A DNA stretch of 15,375 nt, taken from an uncultured Cytophagaceae bacterium (GTDB taxonomy: Bacteria; Bacteroidota; Bacteroidia; Cytophagales; Spirosomataceae). The notes under the pieces are model-generated. The model was not told the origin of the DNA and did no database searches. It saw nothing but the letters and a program-made list of their open reading frames with translations. The stretch spans positions 1 to 15,375 of the forward strand of contig CALLKB010000130.1 of the NCBI GenBank assembly GCA_938008575.1, read 5' to 3'. The position numbers were made by a program, and so were the translations under genes. Position 1 is the first letter of the stretch. Every line of letters begins with the position of its first letter. Below are positions 7,891 through 15,375 of this stretch, in pieces.

Positions 7891-9147
7891 TTAAATTCCG
7901 AATGCCGATTTAACTGCATCTACGTAATCTAATTTTTCCCATGTAAACAATTCCACTTCTTTCGTAACTTTTTGTCCAGCTGGTCCGTTGAATGTTTTCG
8001 TTACGACTTCGTTCTTACGTCCCATGTGGCCATAAGCAGCGGTCTCAGAATAGATCGGGTTACGTAATTTCAAGCGTTGCTCGATGAAGTATGGACGCAT
8101 ATCGAAAATAGCTTCCACTTTACGAGCGATTTCACCGTCTGTTAAGTCAATTTTTGCAGTACCATACGTATCGATGAACAAGCCACATGGTTTTGCAACG
8201 CCAATTGCATAAGAAACTTGAACTAATACTTGGTCACATAATCCTGCAGCTACCAAGTTTTTGGCAATGTGACGCGTTGCATAAGCCGCTGAACGGTCAA
8301 CTTTTGAAGGATCTTTTCCAGAGAATGCACCACCACCGTGCGCACCTTTTCCACCATAAGTATCTACGATGATTTTACGGCCTGTTAAACCTGTATCTCC
8401 GTGCGGTCCTCCGATTACAAATTTGCCCGTTGGGTTAATGTGATAAGTAATCGCATCATTGAACAAAGCTTGCAATTCAGGCTTTAATTTTGCCATCACG
8501 CGAGGAATAACAATTTCAACGATATCCTTTTTGATTTTGGCTAACATCTCTGCTTCCGTAGCAAAATCATCATGTTGCGTTGAAACTACAATGGTGTCAA
8601 TACGTTGTGGTGTATGATCGTCACTGTATTCGATCGTTACCTGCGATTTCGCATCCGGACGTAAGTAGCCAATTAAATTAGGCTCATTATTACGAATATA
8701 TGATAGTTCTTGTAAGATTTTGTGTGCCAAATCCAATGCCAAAGGCATGTAGTTTTCTGTTTCTTTTGTCGCGAAACCAAACATCATTCCTTGGTCACCT
8801 GCACCTTGCTCTTCCGGTTTTGCCCGGTCAACACCTTGGTTGATGTCGGCAGATTGCTCATGAATAGCAGATAAAATACCGCAAGAATTAGCTTCAAACA
8901 TGTATTCAGCTTTGGTATATCCGATTTTACGAATCACTTCACGTGTAATCGCTTGAACATCTAAATAGGTTGTCGTATTTACTTCACCCGCTAAAACCAC
9001 CTGACCAGTTGTTACTAAGGTTTCACAAGCAACTTTAGATGTAGGGTCAAAGGCCATGAAATGGTCGATTAACGCATCTGAAATTTGGTCAGCTACTTTA
9101 TCGGGATGTCCCTCGGATACTGATTCTGAAGTAAATAGATAAGCCAT
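7891..9147 (-). CDS. metK: S-adenosylmethionine synthetase (methionine adenosyltransferase)
   Basis: The 418-residue protein makes S-adenosylmethionine from methionine and ATP in the cytoplasm. Family signatures are complete: [19 protein letters not shown] with GHPDK at 13-17, [12 protein letters not shown] from 115, [20 protein letters not shown] around 237-256, and [16 protein letters not shown] at 271-286. The length is slightly above the E. coli enzyme and normal for Bacteroidota. The ATG at 9147 starts the conserved [17 protein letters not shown]. It has its own strong predicted promoter in the 69 bases after crtY and its own terminator. The predicted leader is only about 25 nt, so there is no room for a SAM riboswitch. 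It supplies the cofactor for the radical-SAM enzyme LipA encoded upstream, though that adjacency may be chance. Confidence 0.98.
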   Translation of the reverse strand: MAYLFTSESVSEGHPDKVADQISDALIDHFMAFDPTSKVACETLVTTGQVVLAGEVNTTTYLDVQAITREVIRKIGYTKAEYMFEANSCGILSAIHEQSADINQGVDRAKPEEQGAGDQGMMFGFATKETENYMPLALDLAHKILQELSYIRNNEPNLIGYLRPDAKSQVTIEYSDDHTPQRIDTIVVSTQHDDFATEAEMLAKIKKDIVEIVIPRVMAKLKPELQALFNDAITYHINPTGKFVIGGPHGDTGLTGRKIIVDTYGGKGAHGGGAFSGKDPSKVDRSAAYATRHIAKNLVAAGLCDQVLVQVSYAIGVAKPCGLFIDTYGTAKIDLTDGEIARKVEAIFDMRPYFIEQRLKLRNPIYSETAAYGHMGRKNEVVTKTFNGPAGQKVTKEVELFTWEKLDYVDAVKSAFGI

Positions 9148-9178
9148 TGATTGTTTCTTTAAATGTTAAAAAATCGTG

Positions 9179-9209
9179 CAAATTTAAGATTAATATCTCG
9201 GGTCGGCAA
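9179..9209 (-). promoter_or_regulatory. Predicted metK promoter
   Basis: On the minus strand TTG (9209-9207) is followed, after exactly 20 bases, by TAAATTTG (9186-9179), a perfect Bacteroidota -33/-7 arrangement. The ATG is 31 bases beyond the -7 box. This is the best promoter candidate in the window. Confidence 0.65.
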
Positions 9210-9216
9210 CCATTTA

Positions 9217-10401
9217 TTAGTAAAAGGTTGGCCGTTTGAATACAATTTTGAAGAAGGCTTTCATGAAGGGCCAAGTAGGCACGCTGGTCATTAAGCGCAA
9301 ATCTTCCCAAATGTTTGTTTGTTCATCCAGGAAGCGAAGCATCGTCTGAGCCGAATTCTTTTGAAACAATTTCTCAAACACCGTGCTACCTTTCACTTGT
9401 TGGTCTACCAAGACCTGAATGAAAATGCGGTCAAGTAATATTTTAAATCGTTTTTGATGAATAGCATGTGCGTTCTTGTTGTCCGATTCCAATTGGCCCA
9501 CCAACTTTTTCAATAGCACTTGAGTCCGTTTAAATGAATATCCTGTACTCGCTTTGACGAAACCACCTGATGTGCCGATTTTAATGATTTTTTGATGCAA
9601 GTTTTGCGGGATCGCTACATAATTCATCGGAATAATGCCTTTTTCGCTTCCCTTTATTTCATAGTCATCGTCACTCAAGCCATAATAGGCGAGTAGGTAA
9701 GCTTTGATTTGTGCCAAATAGGCCTTCTCATCCAATAATTCACCTGAAAAAAAAGTATGTTCAAACAAGGCATTTCTCGTGCTGGTAGGCAATACATACA
9801 TGAACTCACAGGCATTCGTAAAGGCAATTCGGAAATCGAATAAGGTTGCTTTGTTAGGATCAAAGAGTGGAAAATTCGTCTCGATGCTAAGTCCTACAAA
9901 ATGTTGTTTTAGTTCTTTGGGATTTGTTAAATCACAAGGGTAGGGGCTAACGCTGTCAAAAATCTTTTCAGTCGCTTCGAAACGCCCTTTATCCGTAAGC
10001 ACTTGAGCGAATTTTCCTTGGAAGTTAAAACCTTCAATTCTCGCCTGAATGAATTCGAATTTAGGGTTCTGATGAAGCTTTTCCTGAATTGCTTTTGTCC
10101 AAGTTCCACTTTCAATTTTCCGATAAACAAAGGGGGCAATCGTTAAATTGAGATTTTTGTTGGCAAAGGAATTAACTTCTAATTGTCCCCAACTATGTTC
10201 CGCAAAAACATCAAAAGGATGTGCTTCATCGCTCCAATAACTCCATGTTTTGGTTGCTTCATTACCCTGATCCAAGATTAAAATGCGCTCATATGTGAGC
10301 GAACTTTCGGATAAGTAATAAGCGAGTGAAAGTCCCGCCATACCCCCACCAGCGATGATGTAGGTATATTGTTTGGGATTTTCAATCGCTTCGTTAATCA
10401 T
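9217..10401 (-). CDS. crtY: Lycopene beta-cyclase family protein
   Basis: The 394 residues match the FAD-dependent lycopene cyclase family, which converts lycopene to beta-carotene. An N-terminal dinucleotide-binding fold carries GGGMAG at 18-23. Later come the family stretches FDFRIAFTNACEFMYVLPTS, EKGIIPM and GTSGGFVKASTGYSFKRTQ. The C-terminal part, DEQTNIWEDLRLMTSVPTWP, is also typical. Its ATG (10401-10399) shares one base with the lipA stop, so translation is probably coupled to lipA. No other crt genes are in the window, so the rest of the pathway must lie elsewhere. The product suggests an orange or pink pigmented cell. I find only a weak 5-bp hairpin around its stop, so some read-through into metK is possible. 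Confidence 0.92.
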   Translation of the reverse strand: MINEAIENPKQYTYIIAGGGMAGLSLAYYLSESSLTYERILILDQGNEATKTWSYWSDEAHPFDVFAEHSWGQLEVNSFANKNLNLTIAPFVYRKIESGTWTKAIQEKLHQNPKFEFIQARIEGFNFQGKFAQVLTDKGRFEATEKIFDSVSPYPCDLTNPKELKQHFVGLSIETNFPLFDPNKATLFDFRIAFTNACEFMYVLPTSTRNALFEHTFFSGELLDEKAYLAQIKAYLLAYYGLSDDDYEIKGSEKGIIPMNYVAIPQNLHQKIIKIGTSGGFVKASTGYSFKRTQVLLKKLVGQLESDNKNAHAIHQKRFKILLDRIFIQVLVDQQVKGSTVFEKLFQKNSAQTMLRFLDEQTNIWEDLRLMTSVPTWPFMKAFFKIVFKRPTFY

Positions 10402-11270
10402 TAGATATGTCTTTCAGCATGGTAGCTAGAGCGTACCAATGCCCCAGATTCTACATAAGCTAAGCCACGCTTTAGGCCCTCTTCTTTGTACATGGCAAAT
10501 TTGTCGGGGTGTATCCATTCGATCACCTCATGGTGCATTTTCGTAGGCTGTAAATATTGCCCTAAGGTTAATACATCCAATCCATTCGCTACTAAATCAT
10601 CCATTGCTTGGAATACCTCCTCTTGGGTTTCACCTAAACCTAGCATGATGCCTGATTTATTCCGTTTTCCAAATTCTTTCGTGCGTTTGATTTGTTCTAA
10701 ACTACGTTCGTATTTTGCTTGTGGACGAACATAACGGTATAATCGTGCAACAGTTTCCATGTTGTGAGAAACCACTTCTTGTCCCCCTTCAATCATACGA
10801 ATTAATGCATCCCAATTTGCCTTAACATCCGGAATTAAAGTCTCAATCGTCGTTGCAGGTGTTGTTTCCTTCACGGCTCGAACGGTTTGGTACCAAATTT
10901 CAGCACCTTTATCTTTTAGTTCATCGCGGTTAACCGATGTGATTACCGCATGTTTTACTTGCATCAAACGGATGGCCTCTGCTACTCGACGAGGTTCGTC
11001 TTCGTCATATTCTTGCGGTCTGCCAGTAGCCACCGCGCAAAACGTACATGATCGCGTACAAACATTCCCTAAAATCATGAAGGTAGCAGTGCCTTCGCCC
11101 CAGCATTCGCCCATGTTTGGGCAATTTCCAGATTGGCAAATGGTATGCAATTTATATTCATCCACGAGTTTACGCACCTTGGTATAACTTTCACCAATAG
11201 GTAATTTGACACGAAGCCAATCAGGTTTACGATTTGCAGGTACGGGATTTACTTGAGGTAATTCAATCAT
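10401..11270 (-). CDS. lipA: Lipoyl synthase (radical SAM)
   Basis: The 289-residue enzyme inserts two sulfurs into protein-bound octanoyl groups to make the lipoyl cofactor of pyruvate and 2-oxoglutarate dehydrogenases. Both iron-sulfur cluster motifs are intact: the auxiliary cluster CX4CX5C at C45, C50 and C56, and the radical-SAM CX3CX2C at C71, C75 and C78. The C-terminal RSSYHAE carries the serine that ligates the auxiliary cluster in this family. Length is normal. It is third in a tight minus-strand run, starting 12 bases after the outer-membrane protein gene and overlapping crtY by one base. lipB is not adjacent, so octanoyl transfer must be encoded elsewhere. Confidence 0.98.
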   Translation of the reverse strand: MIELPQVNPVPANRKPDWLRVKLPIGESYTKVRKLVDEYKLHTICQSGNCPNMGECWGEGTATFMILGNVCTRSCTFCAVATGRPQEYDEDEPRRVAEAIRLMQVKHAVITSVNRDELKDKGAEIWYQTVRAVKETTPATTIETLIPDVKANWDALIRMIEGGQEVVSHNMETVARLYRYVRPQAKYERSLEQIKRTKEFGKRNKSGIMLGLGETQEEVFQAMDDLVANGLDVLTLGQYLQPTKMHHEVIEWIHPDKFAMYKEEGLKRGLAYVESGALVRSSYHAERHI

Positions 11271-11282
11271 TTGATAGGCGTT

Positions 11283-12086
11283 TTAATGACTCTTTCCAAA
11301 GAAAAATGTCAGGTATCCGGTCGTATAAACACCGCGACCCTCGGTTTGGTTTAACATTTCGATTGGTTTTGTAAAATAATCCAAACAAAATCCGAGCTCC
11401 AAGCTCATGTGGTTTTGCTTAAAGGATTCCAATTCAAGGTTTAAAGCGGATTTTACGTGCCATCCGGGTACAGGCTTGACTTCTGAAAATCCATTTAAAA
11501 AACTCGCATCGCCGATGATAAATGCCTTAGGATAGGAATTGTCTAAGGTTTTAGCATAAGGTACAGCTAAGGTTGTCGTTTGTGTGGTGGCAGTATTTGT
11601 GTAAGAAATATCAACGTAATAAGGCTTCTGCAATCCAATACTAGGACCTGTAGTGAAAATTCCTTTTAACGCGGGCCCTCCCTCTGCAGATTTCTGTAGT
11701 AAAGTCCATCTTCGTCCGTATTCCGGGCGGATAACAATTAATTGATTGAGTTTTCCTTCGATATAGGACCGACCATTGTATGAATATGGGGAGGTGAATT
11801 CCCGATAATCCTTGATGATGTCTGCATCGATTTGGGCAAATGATTGGCTTTTACCTTCATTTAACCAATATCTTCGGAAACTAAATCCGCCAATAATTCC
11901 TGAATTTGTTGTCGTACTAATTCCGATTGCCCAGGTACTCGTTAGTTTCTCTGAGGGCAGTTTCGTTTGCTTACTAGGCGTTTGTTTGCTCGGTATTTGC
12001 AGGGTACTTTCTGCCGACGTCGATTTCCTTTGGGCCCATGAGCTCAAGGAAATAAATAGGCAAGAAAGAAAGAAGCAGTACCGCAT
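11283..12086 (-). CDS. Predicted outer-membrane beta-barrel protein, uncharacterised
   Basis: The 267-residue product begins MRYCFFLSCLFISLSSWAQ, a clear Sec signal peptide with likely cleavage near SWA or WAQ. A low-complexity linker with the repeat PSKQT (two copies) follows. The rest is rich in alternating polar and aromatic residues and glycine, ending in YLTFFFGKSH, as in small outer-membrane barrels of Bacteroidota. I recall similar proteins near housekeeping genes in Cytophagales but know no function. The frame extends upstream to 12161 inside ytxJ. I chose the ATG at 12086 because it puts the signal peptide at the N-terminus, follows an A run (TAAAAAAAAT) and lies 7 bases after the ytxJ stop. 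It shares an operon with ytxJ and lipA, which says little about its role. Confidence 0.75.
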   Translation of the reverse strand: MRYCFFLSCLFISLSSWAQRKSTSAESTLQIPSKQTPSKQTKLPSEKLTSTWAIGISTTTNSGIIGGFSFRRYWLNEGKSQSFAQIDADIIKDYREFTSPYSYNGRSYIEGKLNQLIVIRPEYGRRWTLLQKSAEGGPALKGIFTTGPSIGLQKPYYVDISYTNTATTQTTTLAVPYAKTLDNSYPKAFIIGDASFLNGFSEVKPVPGWHVKSALNLELESFKQNHMSLELGFCLDYFTKPIEMLNQTEGRGVYTTGYLTFFFGKSH

Positions 12087-12093
12087 ATTTTTT

Positions 12094-12420
12094 TTACAAA
12101 AAAGGTTTGATTTCATCCATAGCAATGTCCCAATGGGTTGCGGAATAGCTGCATTTTCCATGGTTAATCACCAAGACTTGTGGCGATTGATGTTCCACAC
12201 CAAATTTTTCAGCAATAGCCCCAGAAATAGGACGATATGCAATTAAATCAAGGTAATAAGCTGGGCTTTCTTCTGCATCCCAAGCACGTTCTAAACGACT
12301 TAAAGCCGTAGAAGAAATGGAGCAACGGGTGCTATGTTTGAAGATCAAGGTAGGCTTCGTTTCCGAAAGGTGAACAATTTCTTCGAGTTGGGCTTCAGTA
12401 GTTAGGGGAATCCATTGCAT
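12094..12420 (-). CDS. ytxJ: YtxJ/BrxC-type monothiol bacilliredoxin
   Basis: This 108-residue thioredoxin-fold protein matches the bacillithiol-system redox protein YtxJ (BrxC in Bacillus). IFKHSTRCSIS around 26-36 carries the single active-site cysteine C33. Further matches are YYLDLIAYRPISGAIAEKFGVEHQSPQ, NHGKCSYSATHWDI and the short C-terminal helix. It is thought to reduce mixed disulfides of bacillithiol with protein thiols, which implies that this organism makes bacillithiol; no bsh genes are in the window to confirm it. It is the first gene of the ytxJ-OMP-lipA-crtY run. A -7 box lies 49 bases upstream, in the 64-base divergent gap with waaA. Confidence 0.9.
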   Translation of the reverse strand: MQWIPLTTEAQLEEIVHLSETKPTLIFKHSTRCSISSTALSRLERAWDAEESPAYYLDLIAYRPISGAIAEKFGVEHQSPQVLVINHGKCSYSATHWDIAMDEIKPFL

Positions 12421-12423
12421 TTG

Positions 12424-12456
12424 TTGAGGCAGATTGCTGCTTATTTAGTAATTTTA
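12424..12456 (+). promoter_or_regulatory. Possible waaA promoter
   Basis: TTG at 12424-12426 is followed, after 22 bases, by TAATTTTA at 12449-12456, a 7-of-8 match to TAnnTTTG. It lies 28 bases before the waaA start in the divergent gap with ytxJ. The spacing is a little long, so this is tentative. Confidence 0.3.
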
Positions 12457-12468
12457 TTGATTCAACAT

Positions 12469-12476
12469 CAAATTTA
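12469..12476 (-). promoter_or_regulatory. Predicted ytxJ operon promoter, -7 box
   Basis: The minus strand reads TAAATTTG, a perfect -7 consensus match, 48 bases before the ytxJ ATG. No clear -33 TTG lies upstream, where the sequence is already the start of waaA. The box overlaps the region just before the waaA TTG start, so the two divergent transcripts may compete. Confidence 0.42.
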
Positions 12477-12484
12477 GTAAAAAC

Positions 12485-13726
12485 TTGATAGTTTGCTTGT
12501 ATTCTTTTGCCTTGTTTTTATACCGACAATTAGTCAGGCTTGTTTCCTATGTGAAGCCTAAAGCTCAATTGTGGAATGAAGGGCAAAATTCGGTTTGGGA
12601 AGGCTTGGAAAAAGCTTTGTCCCACAATACTCGGCCGGTAGTTTGGTTTCATACCGCCTCTTTAGGTGAATATGAACAGGGGAAACCTGTCATGGAGGCT
12701 TATCGAGCTCAATATCCCGACCATTTTATCTTAGTAACTTTTTTTTCACCCTCCGGATATGAGGTACGGAAAAATGCTAAAGACATTGATTTTGTCAGTT
12801 ATTTGCCTTTAGATGGGGCTCAGACCAGCGAACGTTTCCTTCATCTCGTGAAACCGAAGGTGGCGATATTTGTCAAATATGAATTATGGTATTTTTATTT
12901 GCGTGGACTTCGGAAGCGAAGCATTCCCACGATTTTGATCTCAGCCATATTTCGACCTAATCAAGTGTTTTTTGCTTGGTATGGAAGGTTTTTCCGTTCG
13001 CTATTAACGTGCTTTACTCAGATTTTTGTGCAAGATGCTTCCTCGAAGGCTTTATTGGATGGAATAGGTTTGGAGCAAGTGCAAGTAGGTGGAGATACCC
13101 GATTCGACCGTGTGGTGCAGCATTTGCGTCATCCCAAACCCTGGTCGGTGTTAGATCAATTTATTGACAATCGGGCATTTATGGTGCTCGGTTCTGTGTG
13201 GCAGGCCGATATGGATGTCTTGATTCCGTTAATTAATTCGAAAGAATTTCCGTTTCAATGGGTCATTGTTCCGCATGAAATTCATGCAGATGAAATGAAA
13301 CGATGGGAATCTGCGATTCAATTGCCCGTTCAATATTCAAAAGATGCAGCCGTTTCTGGGGCGCAAGTTTTGATTGTCAATGAAGTGGGTTATTTAGCCC
13401 AGATTTACCGTGGAGCTTCTTTTGCTTATATCGGAGGAGCCTTTGGTGCTGGATTGCACAATACCTTGGAGGCGAGTGTGTATGGGCCAACGGTATTTTT
13501 TGGAAATAAAAATTACACTAAATTTAAAGAAGCGCGGGATTTGGTCGAATTTGGTTTGGCCTATCCGATTGAAGATACAGTAAGCCTAACGAATAAAATG
13601 CATGAGATTTATGATGCCGAGGACGTGTTTGTGAATAAACAAGTTCAGGCGCGTACATTCGTAGCGCTTCAAGCCGGTGCAACTCAAAAAATTATGAATT
13701 ACCTGAACGAAAAGCCATGGAATTAA
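12485..13726 (+). CDS. waaA: 3-deoxy-D-manno-octulosonic acid (Kdo) transferase
   Basis: The 413-residue GT30-family enzyme, also called KdtA, transfers Kdo from CMP-Kdo to lipid A precursor at the inner face of the cytoplasmic membrane. The N-terminus (about 1-22) is a hydrophobic membrane anchor followed by PKAQLWNEG, as in Bacteroidota homologues. HTASLGEYEQGKP contains the proposed catalytic base E62. Later come VPHEIH, YIGGAFGAGLHNTLEASVYGP and FFGNKN, typical of the nucleotide-sugar site. The start is a TTG. An in-frame stop at 12458-12460 blocks extension, and the first ATG is far inside conserved sequence, so 12485 is the only start that keeps the full anchor. Its end overlaps rsgA by 10 bases. 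Confidence 0.94.
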   Translation: MIVCLYSFALFLYRQLVRLVSYVKPKAQLWNEGQNSVWEGLEKALSHNTRPVVWFHTASLGEYEQGKPVMEAYRAQYPDHFILVTFFSPSGYEVRKNAKDIDFVSYLPLDGAQTSERFLHLVKPKVAIFVKYELWYFYLRGLRKRSIPTILISAIFRPNQVFFAWYGRFFRSLLTCFTQIFVQDASSKALLDGIGLEQVQVGGDTRFDRVVQHLRHPKPWSVLDQFIDNRAFMVLGSVWQADMDVLIPLINSKEFPFQWVIVPHEIHADEMKRWESAIQLPVQYSKDAAVSGAQVLIVNEVGYLAQIYRGASFAYIGGAFGAGLHNTLEASVYGPTVFFGNKNYTKFKEARDLVEFGLAYPIEDTVSLTNKMHEIYDAEDVFVNKQVQARTFVALQAGATQKIMNYLNEKPWN

Positions 13727-14649
13727 ATAAAGGTCTCATCATGCGATCAACGGGTTCCTGGTATGAAATTCGTTCGGAATCTGGGAAGGTTTTTGCTGGC
13801 CGACTGAAAGGTAAGTTCAAATTAAAAGGTCCGAAAACATCGAATCCCATTGCGGTAGGGGATCATGTTTTGTATGCCGTGGAAGATGCAGCAAATGAGA
13901 CGGTGGTGATTGAAGAGATTCTTCCTCGGACCAATTACATTATTCGGAAGTCGGTGCATAAGACCGCGCAAGGGCAGTTGATGGCGGCAAATGTTGACCA
14001 AGCGATTTTCGTGATGACCCTGAAATCTCCGAAAACATCCTTAGGCTTTTTGGATCGATTTTTAGTAACTGCGGAGGCTTTCCGTATTCCGGTTCAAATT
14101 GTATTCAATAAAATGGATTTACTCACTGAAGCTGAACAAGATCAGGTGTTTGAATATGCCGCATTATATCAAGAACTAGGTTATGGTATCTTGTTTACCT
14201 CCATTCCGGCGAATCAAGGCGTGGAGGAATTTAAAGCCATTTTTCAGAACAAGGTTTCCTTATTAGCGGGCCATTCTGGCGTAGGGAAATCTAGTTTAAT
14301 GAATTTAGTCGCTCCGGGATTACAAATTAAGACCAAAGAGATTTCGGATTTTGCCCAAAAGGGGGTTCATACGACAACCTATTCTACCATGTGGGAAATG
14401 AATCCGGGGACCTATTTGATTGATAGTCCTGGGATCAACGAGATGGGTGTGTTTGAAATGGAAAAATCAGAATTAGCCCATTATTTCCCTGAAATGCGTG
14501 CGTTGCTTGGGGATTGTAAGTTTAATAATTGCCTTCATTTATCTGAACCAGCTTGTGCCGTTCGCAAAGCCGTCGATGAAGGTGAAATCGCGACCAGTCG
14601 CTATTTAAGTTATTTGAGTATTTTCGACAATGAAGACAACCGACGCTAA
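13717..14649 (+). CDS. rsgA: Small ribosomal subunit biogenesis GTPase RsgA
   Basis: The 310-residue circularly permuted GTPase checks late 30S subunit assembly. An N-terminal OB fold (about 8-70) precedes the GTPase motifs in permuted order: G4 NKMD at 131-134, G1 GHSGVGKS at 185-192, and G3 DSPG at 236-239. The C-terminal zinc knuckle is complete (C267, C272, H274, C280 in CKFNNCLHLSEPAC). A second ATG at residue 9 (13741) is possible, but homologues usually have several residues before STGSWYEI, and the first ATG lies in the translational-coupling position, overlapping the waaA stop by 10 bases. It ends inside the ROK kinase gene. Confidence 0.96.
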   Translation: MELNKGLIMRSTGSWYEIRSESGKVFAGRLKGKFKLKGPKTSNPIAVGDHVLYAVEDAANETVVIEEILPRTNYIIRKSVHKTAQGQLMAANVDQAIFVMTLKSPKTSLGFLDRFLVTAEAFRIPVQIVFNKMDLLTEAEQDQVFEYAALYQELGYGILFTSIPANQGVEEFKAIFQNKVSLLAGHSGVGKSSLMNLVAPGLQIKTKEISDFAQKGVHTTTYSTMWEMNPGTYLIDSPGINEMGVFEMEKSELAHYFPEMRALLGDCKFNNCLHLSEPACAVRKAVDEGEIATSRYLSYLSIFDNEDNRR

Positions 14650-15375
14650 TTTATGGGGGATTGATTTGGGCGGCACCAAGATCGAGTGTGCTGTCTTGAA
14701 TGCTTCGAATCCTGTTGAAGTCTTAATTCGTGAACGCATCGATACTGAAGCGAGTCTGGGATATGAACATATCTTAAGCCAAGTGAAATTATTGGTTGAT
14801 CGAGTGGCGTCCCTTTTAGGGCAGGCTCCCACGCAGATAGGGTTTGCTACGCCCGGTGTTCTGAATCCTCATACACAAACGATGAAGAATTGCAACACCG
14901 TTTGCATGAATGGGAAACCCATGGCTGCGGATTTAGCTGCTATTTTGCAATGTGAGGTGAAGCTTGCGAATGATGCGAATTGTTTTGCTCTTGCTGAAAC
15001 CTTGCTTGGTGCGGTTCAGGATGTTAATCCGAATGCCGAAATGGTTTTTGGAATCATCATGGGAACGGGTGTCGGCGGTGGATTGGTTGCCCATGGAAAA
15101 GTTATTAATGGCCTGCATGGCATCGGTGGCGAGTGGGGACATAATATTTTAGATGAAGAAGGCCCTGCCTGTTATTGTGGGAAGTCGGGCTGCGTAGAAC
15201 ATGTCATCTCAGGCCCAGCTCTCGAAGCGTTTTATGCGCATCTAACGGGTTCTGCCAAACGTATGCCCGAGATTATGCGACTATATGAAGCCAAATCAGA
15301 TTCGGCTGCAACAGCTACGGTCGAACGCATGTTGGAGAATTTCGGTCGGGCTGTTTCTACATTAATCAATGTCAT
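14630..15375 (+). CDS. ROK-family sugar kinase (3' end beyond window)
   Basis: From the ATG at 14630 the frame is open for 248 codons to the window edge. Usual ROK kinases are about 300 residues, so roughly 50 are missing. IDLGGTK at 11-17 is the phosphate-binding loop. NDANCFALAE holds the catalytic base D115, and GTGVGGG lies at 145-151. GEWGH with E168 and H171, followed by CYCGKSGC (C181, C183, C188), forms the ROK zinc site, and SGPAL follows. It should phosphorylate a hexose or N-acetylhexosamine in the cytoplasm. The CxCGxxGC context is shared by fructokinase, NagK-type and glucokinase members, so the substrate cannot be fixed. The start lies 20 bases inside rsgA in a different frame; an ATG that close suggests translational coupling. 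Confidence 0.92.
   Translation, partial: MKTTDANLWGIDLGGTKIECAVLNASNPVEVLIRERIDTEASLGYEHILSQVKLLVDRVASLLGQAPTQIGFATPGVLNPHTQTMKNCNTVCMNGKPMAADLAAILQCEVKLANDANCFALAETLLGAVQDVNPNAEMVFGIIMGTGVGGGLVAHGKVINGLHGIGGEWGHNILDEEGPACYCGKSGCVEHVISGPALEAFYAHLTGSAKRMPEIMRLYEAKSDSAATATVERMLENFGRAVSTLINV

Noticed and set aside
9148..9216. SAM riboswitch before metK
   Set aside because: The gap is only 69 bases, contains a good promoter, and shows no multi-helix fold; the one pairing, CAACC/GGTTG around the crtY stop, is too short.
9207..9230. Terminator at the end of crtY
   Set aside because: The stem is 5 bp with a 14-nt loop and has no T tract after it on the minus strand, and it overlaps the metK -33 element.
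12087..12161. Longer N-terminus for the outer-membrane protein
   Set aside because: It would overlap ytxJ by 68 bases and put about 25 residues before the signal peptide.
11812..12246. 144-codon plus-strand frame
   Set aside because: It runs antisense across the OMP/ytxJ junction, both of which have better support (signal peptide, YtxJ motifs).
1..15375. CRISPR array, tRNA, rRNA, insertion sequence or phage genes
   Set aside because: No direct repeats with spacers, no cloverleaf or rRNA-like stretches, and no transposase or integrase reading frames on either strand.

Overview
The window reads as a chromosomal housekeeping segment from a member of Bacteroidota, most likely a carotenoid-pigmented aquatic Cytophagales bacterium. 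The supporting signs are a MurF-Alr fusion (characteristic of the phylum), a YtxJ-type bacilliredoxin, a lycopene cyclase, A-rich leaders without Shine-Dalgarno sequences, and several copies of the Bacteroidota -7 promoter box TAnnTTTG. The order and genus are inferred from protein resemblance recalled from memory, not from a search. The sequence is densely packed: no intergenic gap exceeds about 165 bases, and I see no rRNA, tRNA, CRISPR array, insertion sequence or prophage.

Layout. Bases 1-1657 (minus) hold the first 552 codons of murF-alr, cut by the window edge. It lies downstream of pgk (1739-2929, minus), from which a hairpin terminator separates it. Divergent from pgk is a FAN1-like VRR-NUC nuclease (3092-4729, plus), followed by a ribosome hibernation factor, raiA/hpf (4851-5189, plus). 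A bidirectional terminator (5194-5223) separates this from a minus-strand pair, a VWA-domain protein and a ChlI/MoxR-like AAA+ ATPase (7784 down to 5225), which are one base apart. Upstream of these lies metK (7891-9147, minus), with its own terminator and a very good promoter.

Bases 9217-12420 (minus) form a compact run transcribed ytxJ, predicted outer-membrane protein, lipA, crtY. Spacings are 7 and 12 bases, then a 1-base stop/start overlap. Divergent from it is a plus-strand run, waaA (kdtA), rsgA and a ROK sugar kinase. Successive genes overlap by 10 and 20 bases, and the last runs off the window at 15375.

Functionally the window mixes envelope synthesis (MurF-Alr, WaaA, the outer-membrane protein), central metabolism and cofactors (Pgk, MetK, LipA, ROK kinase), ribosome biology (RaiA, RsgA), thiol redox (YtxJ), pigment (CrtY), DNA repair (FAN1-like) and a possible AAA+/VWA chaperone-like machine. 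I do not see a clearly new multi-gene system. The items most worth a second look are the AAA+/VWA pair, the stand-alone FAN1 homologue, and the ytxJ-OMP-lipA-crtY run with its uncharacterised outer-membrane protein.
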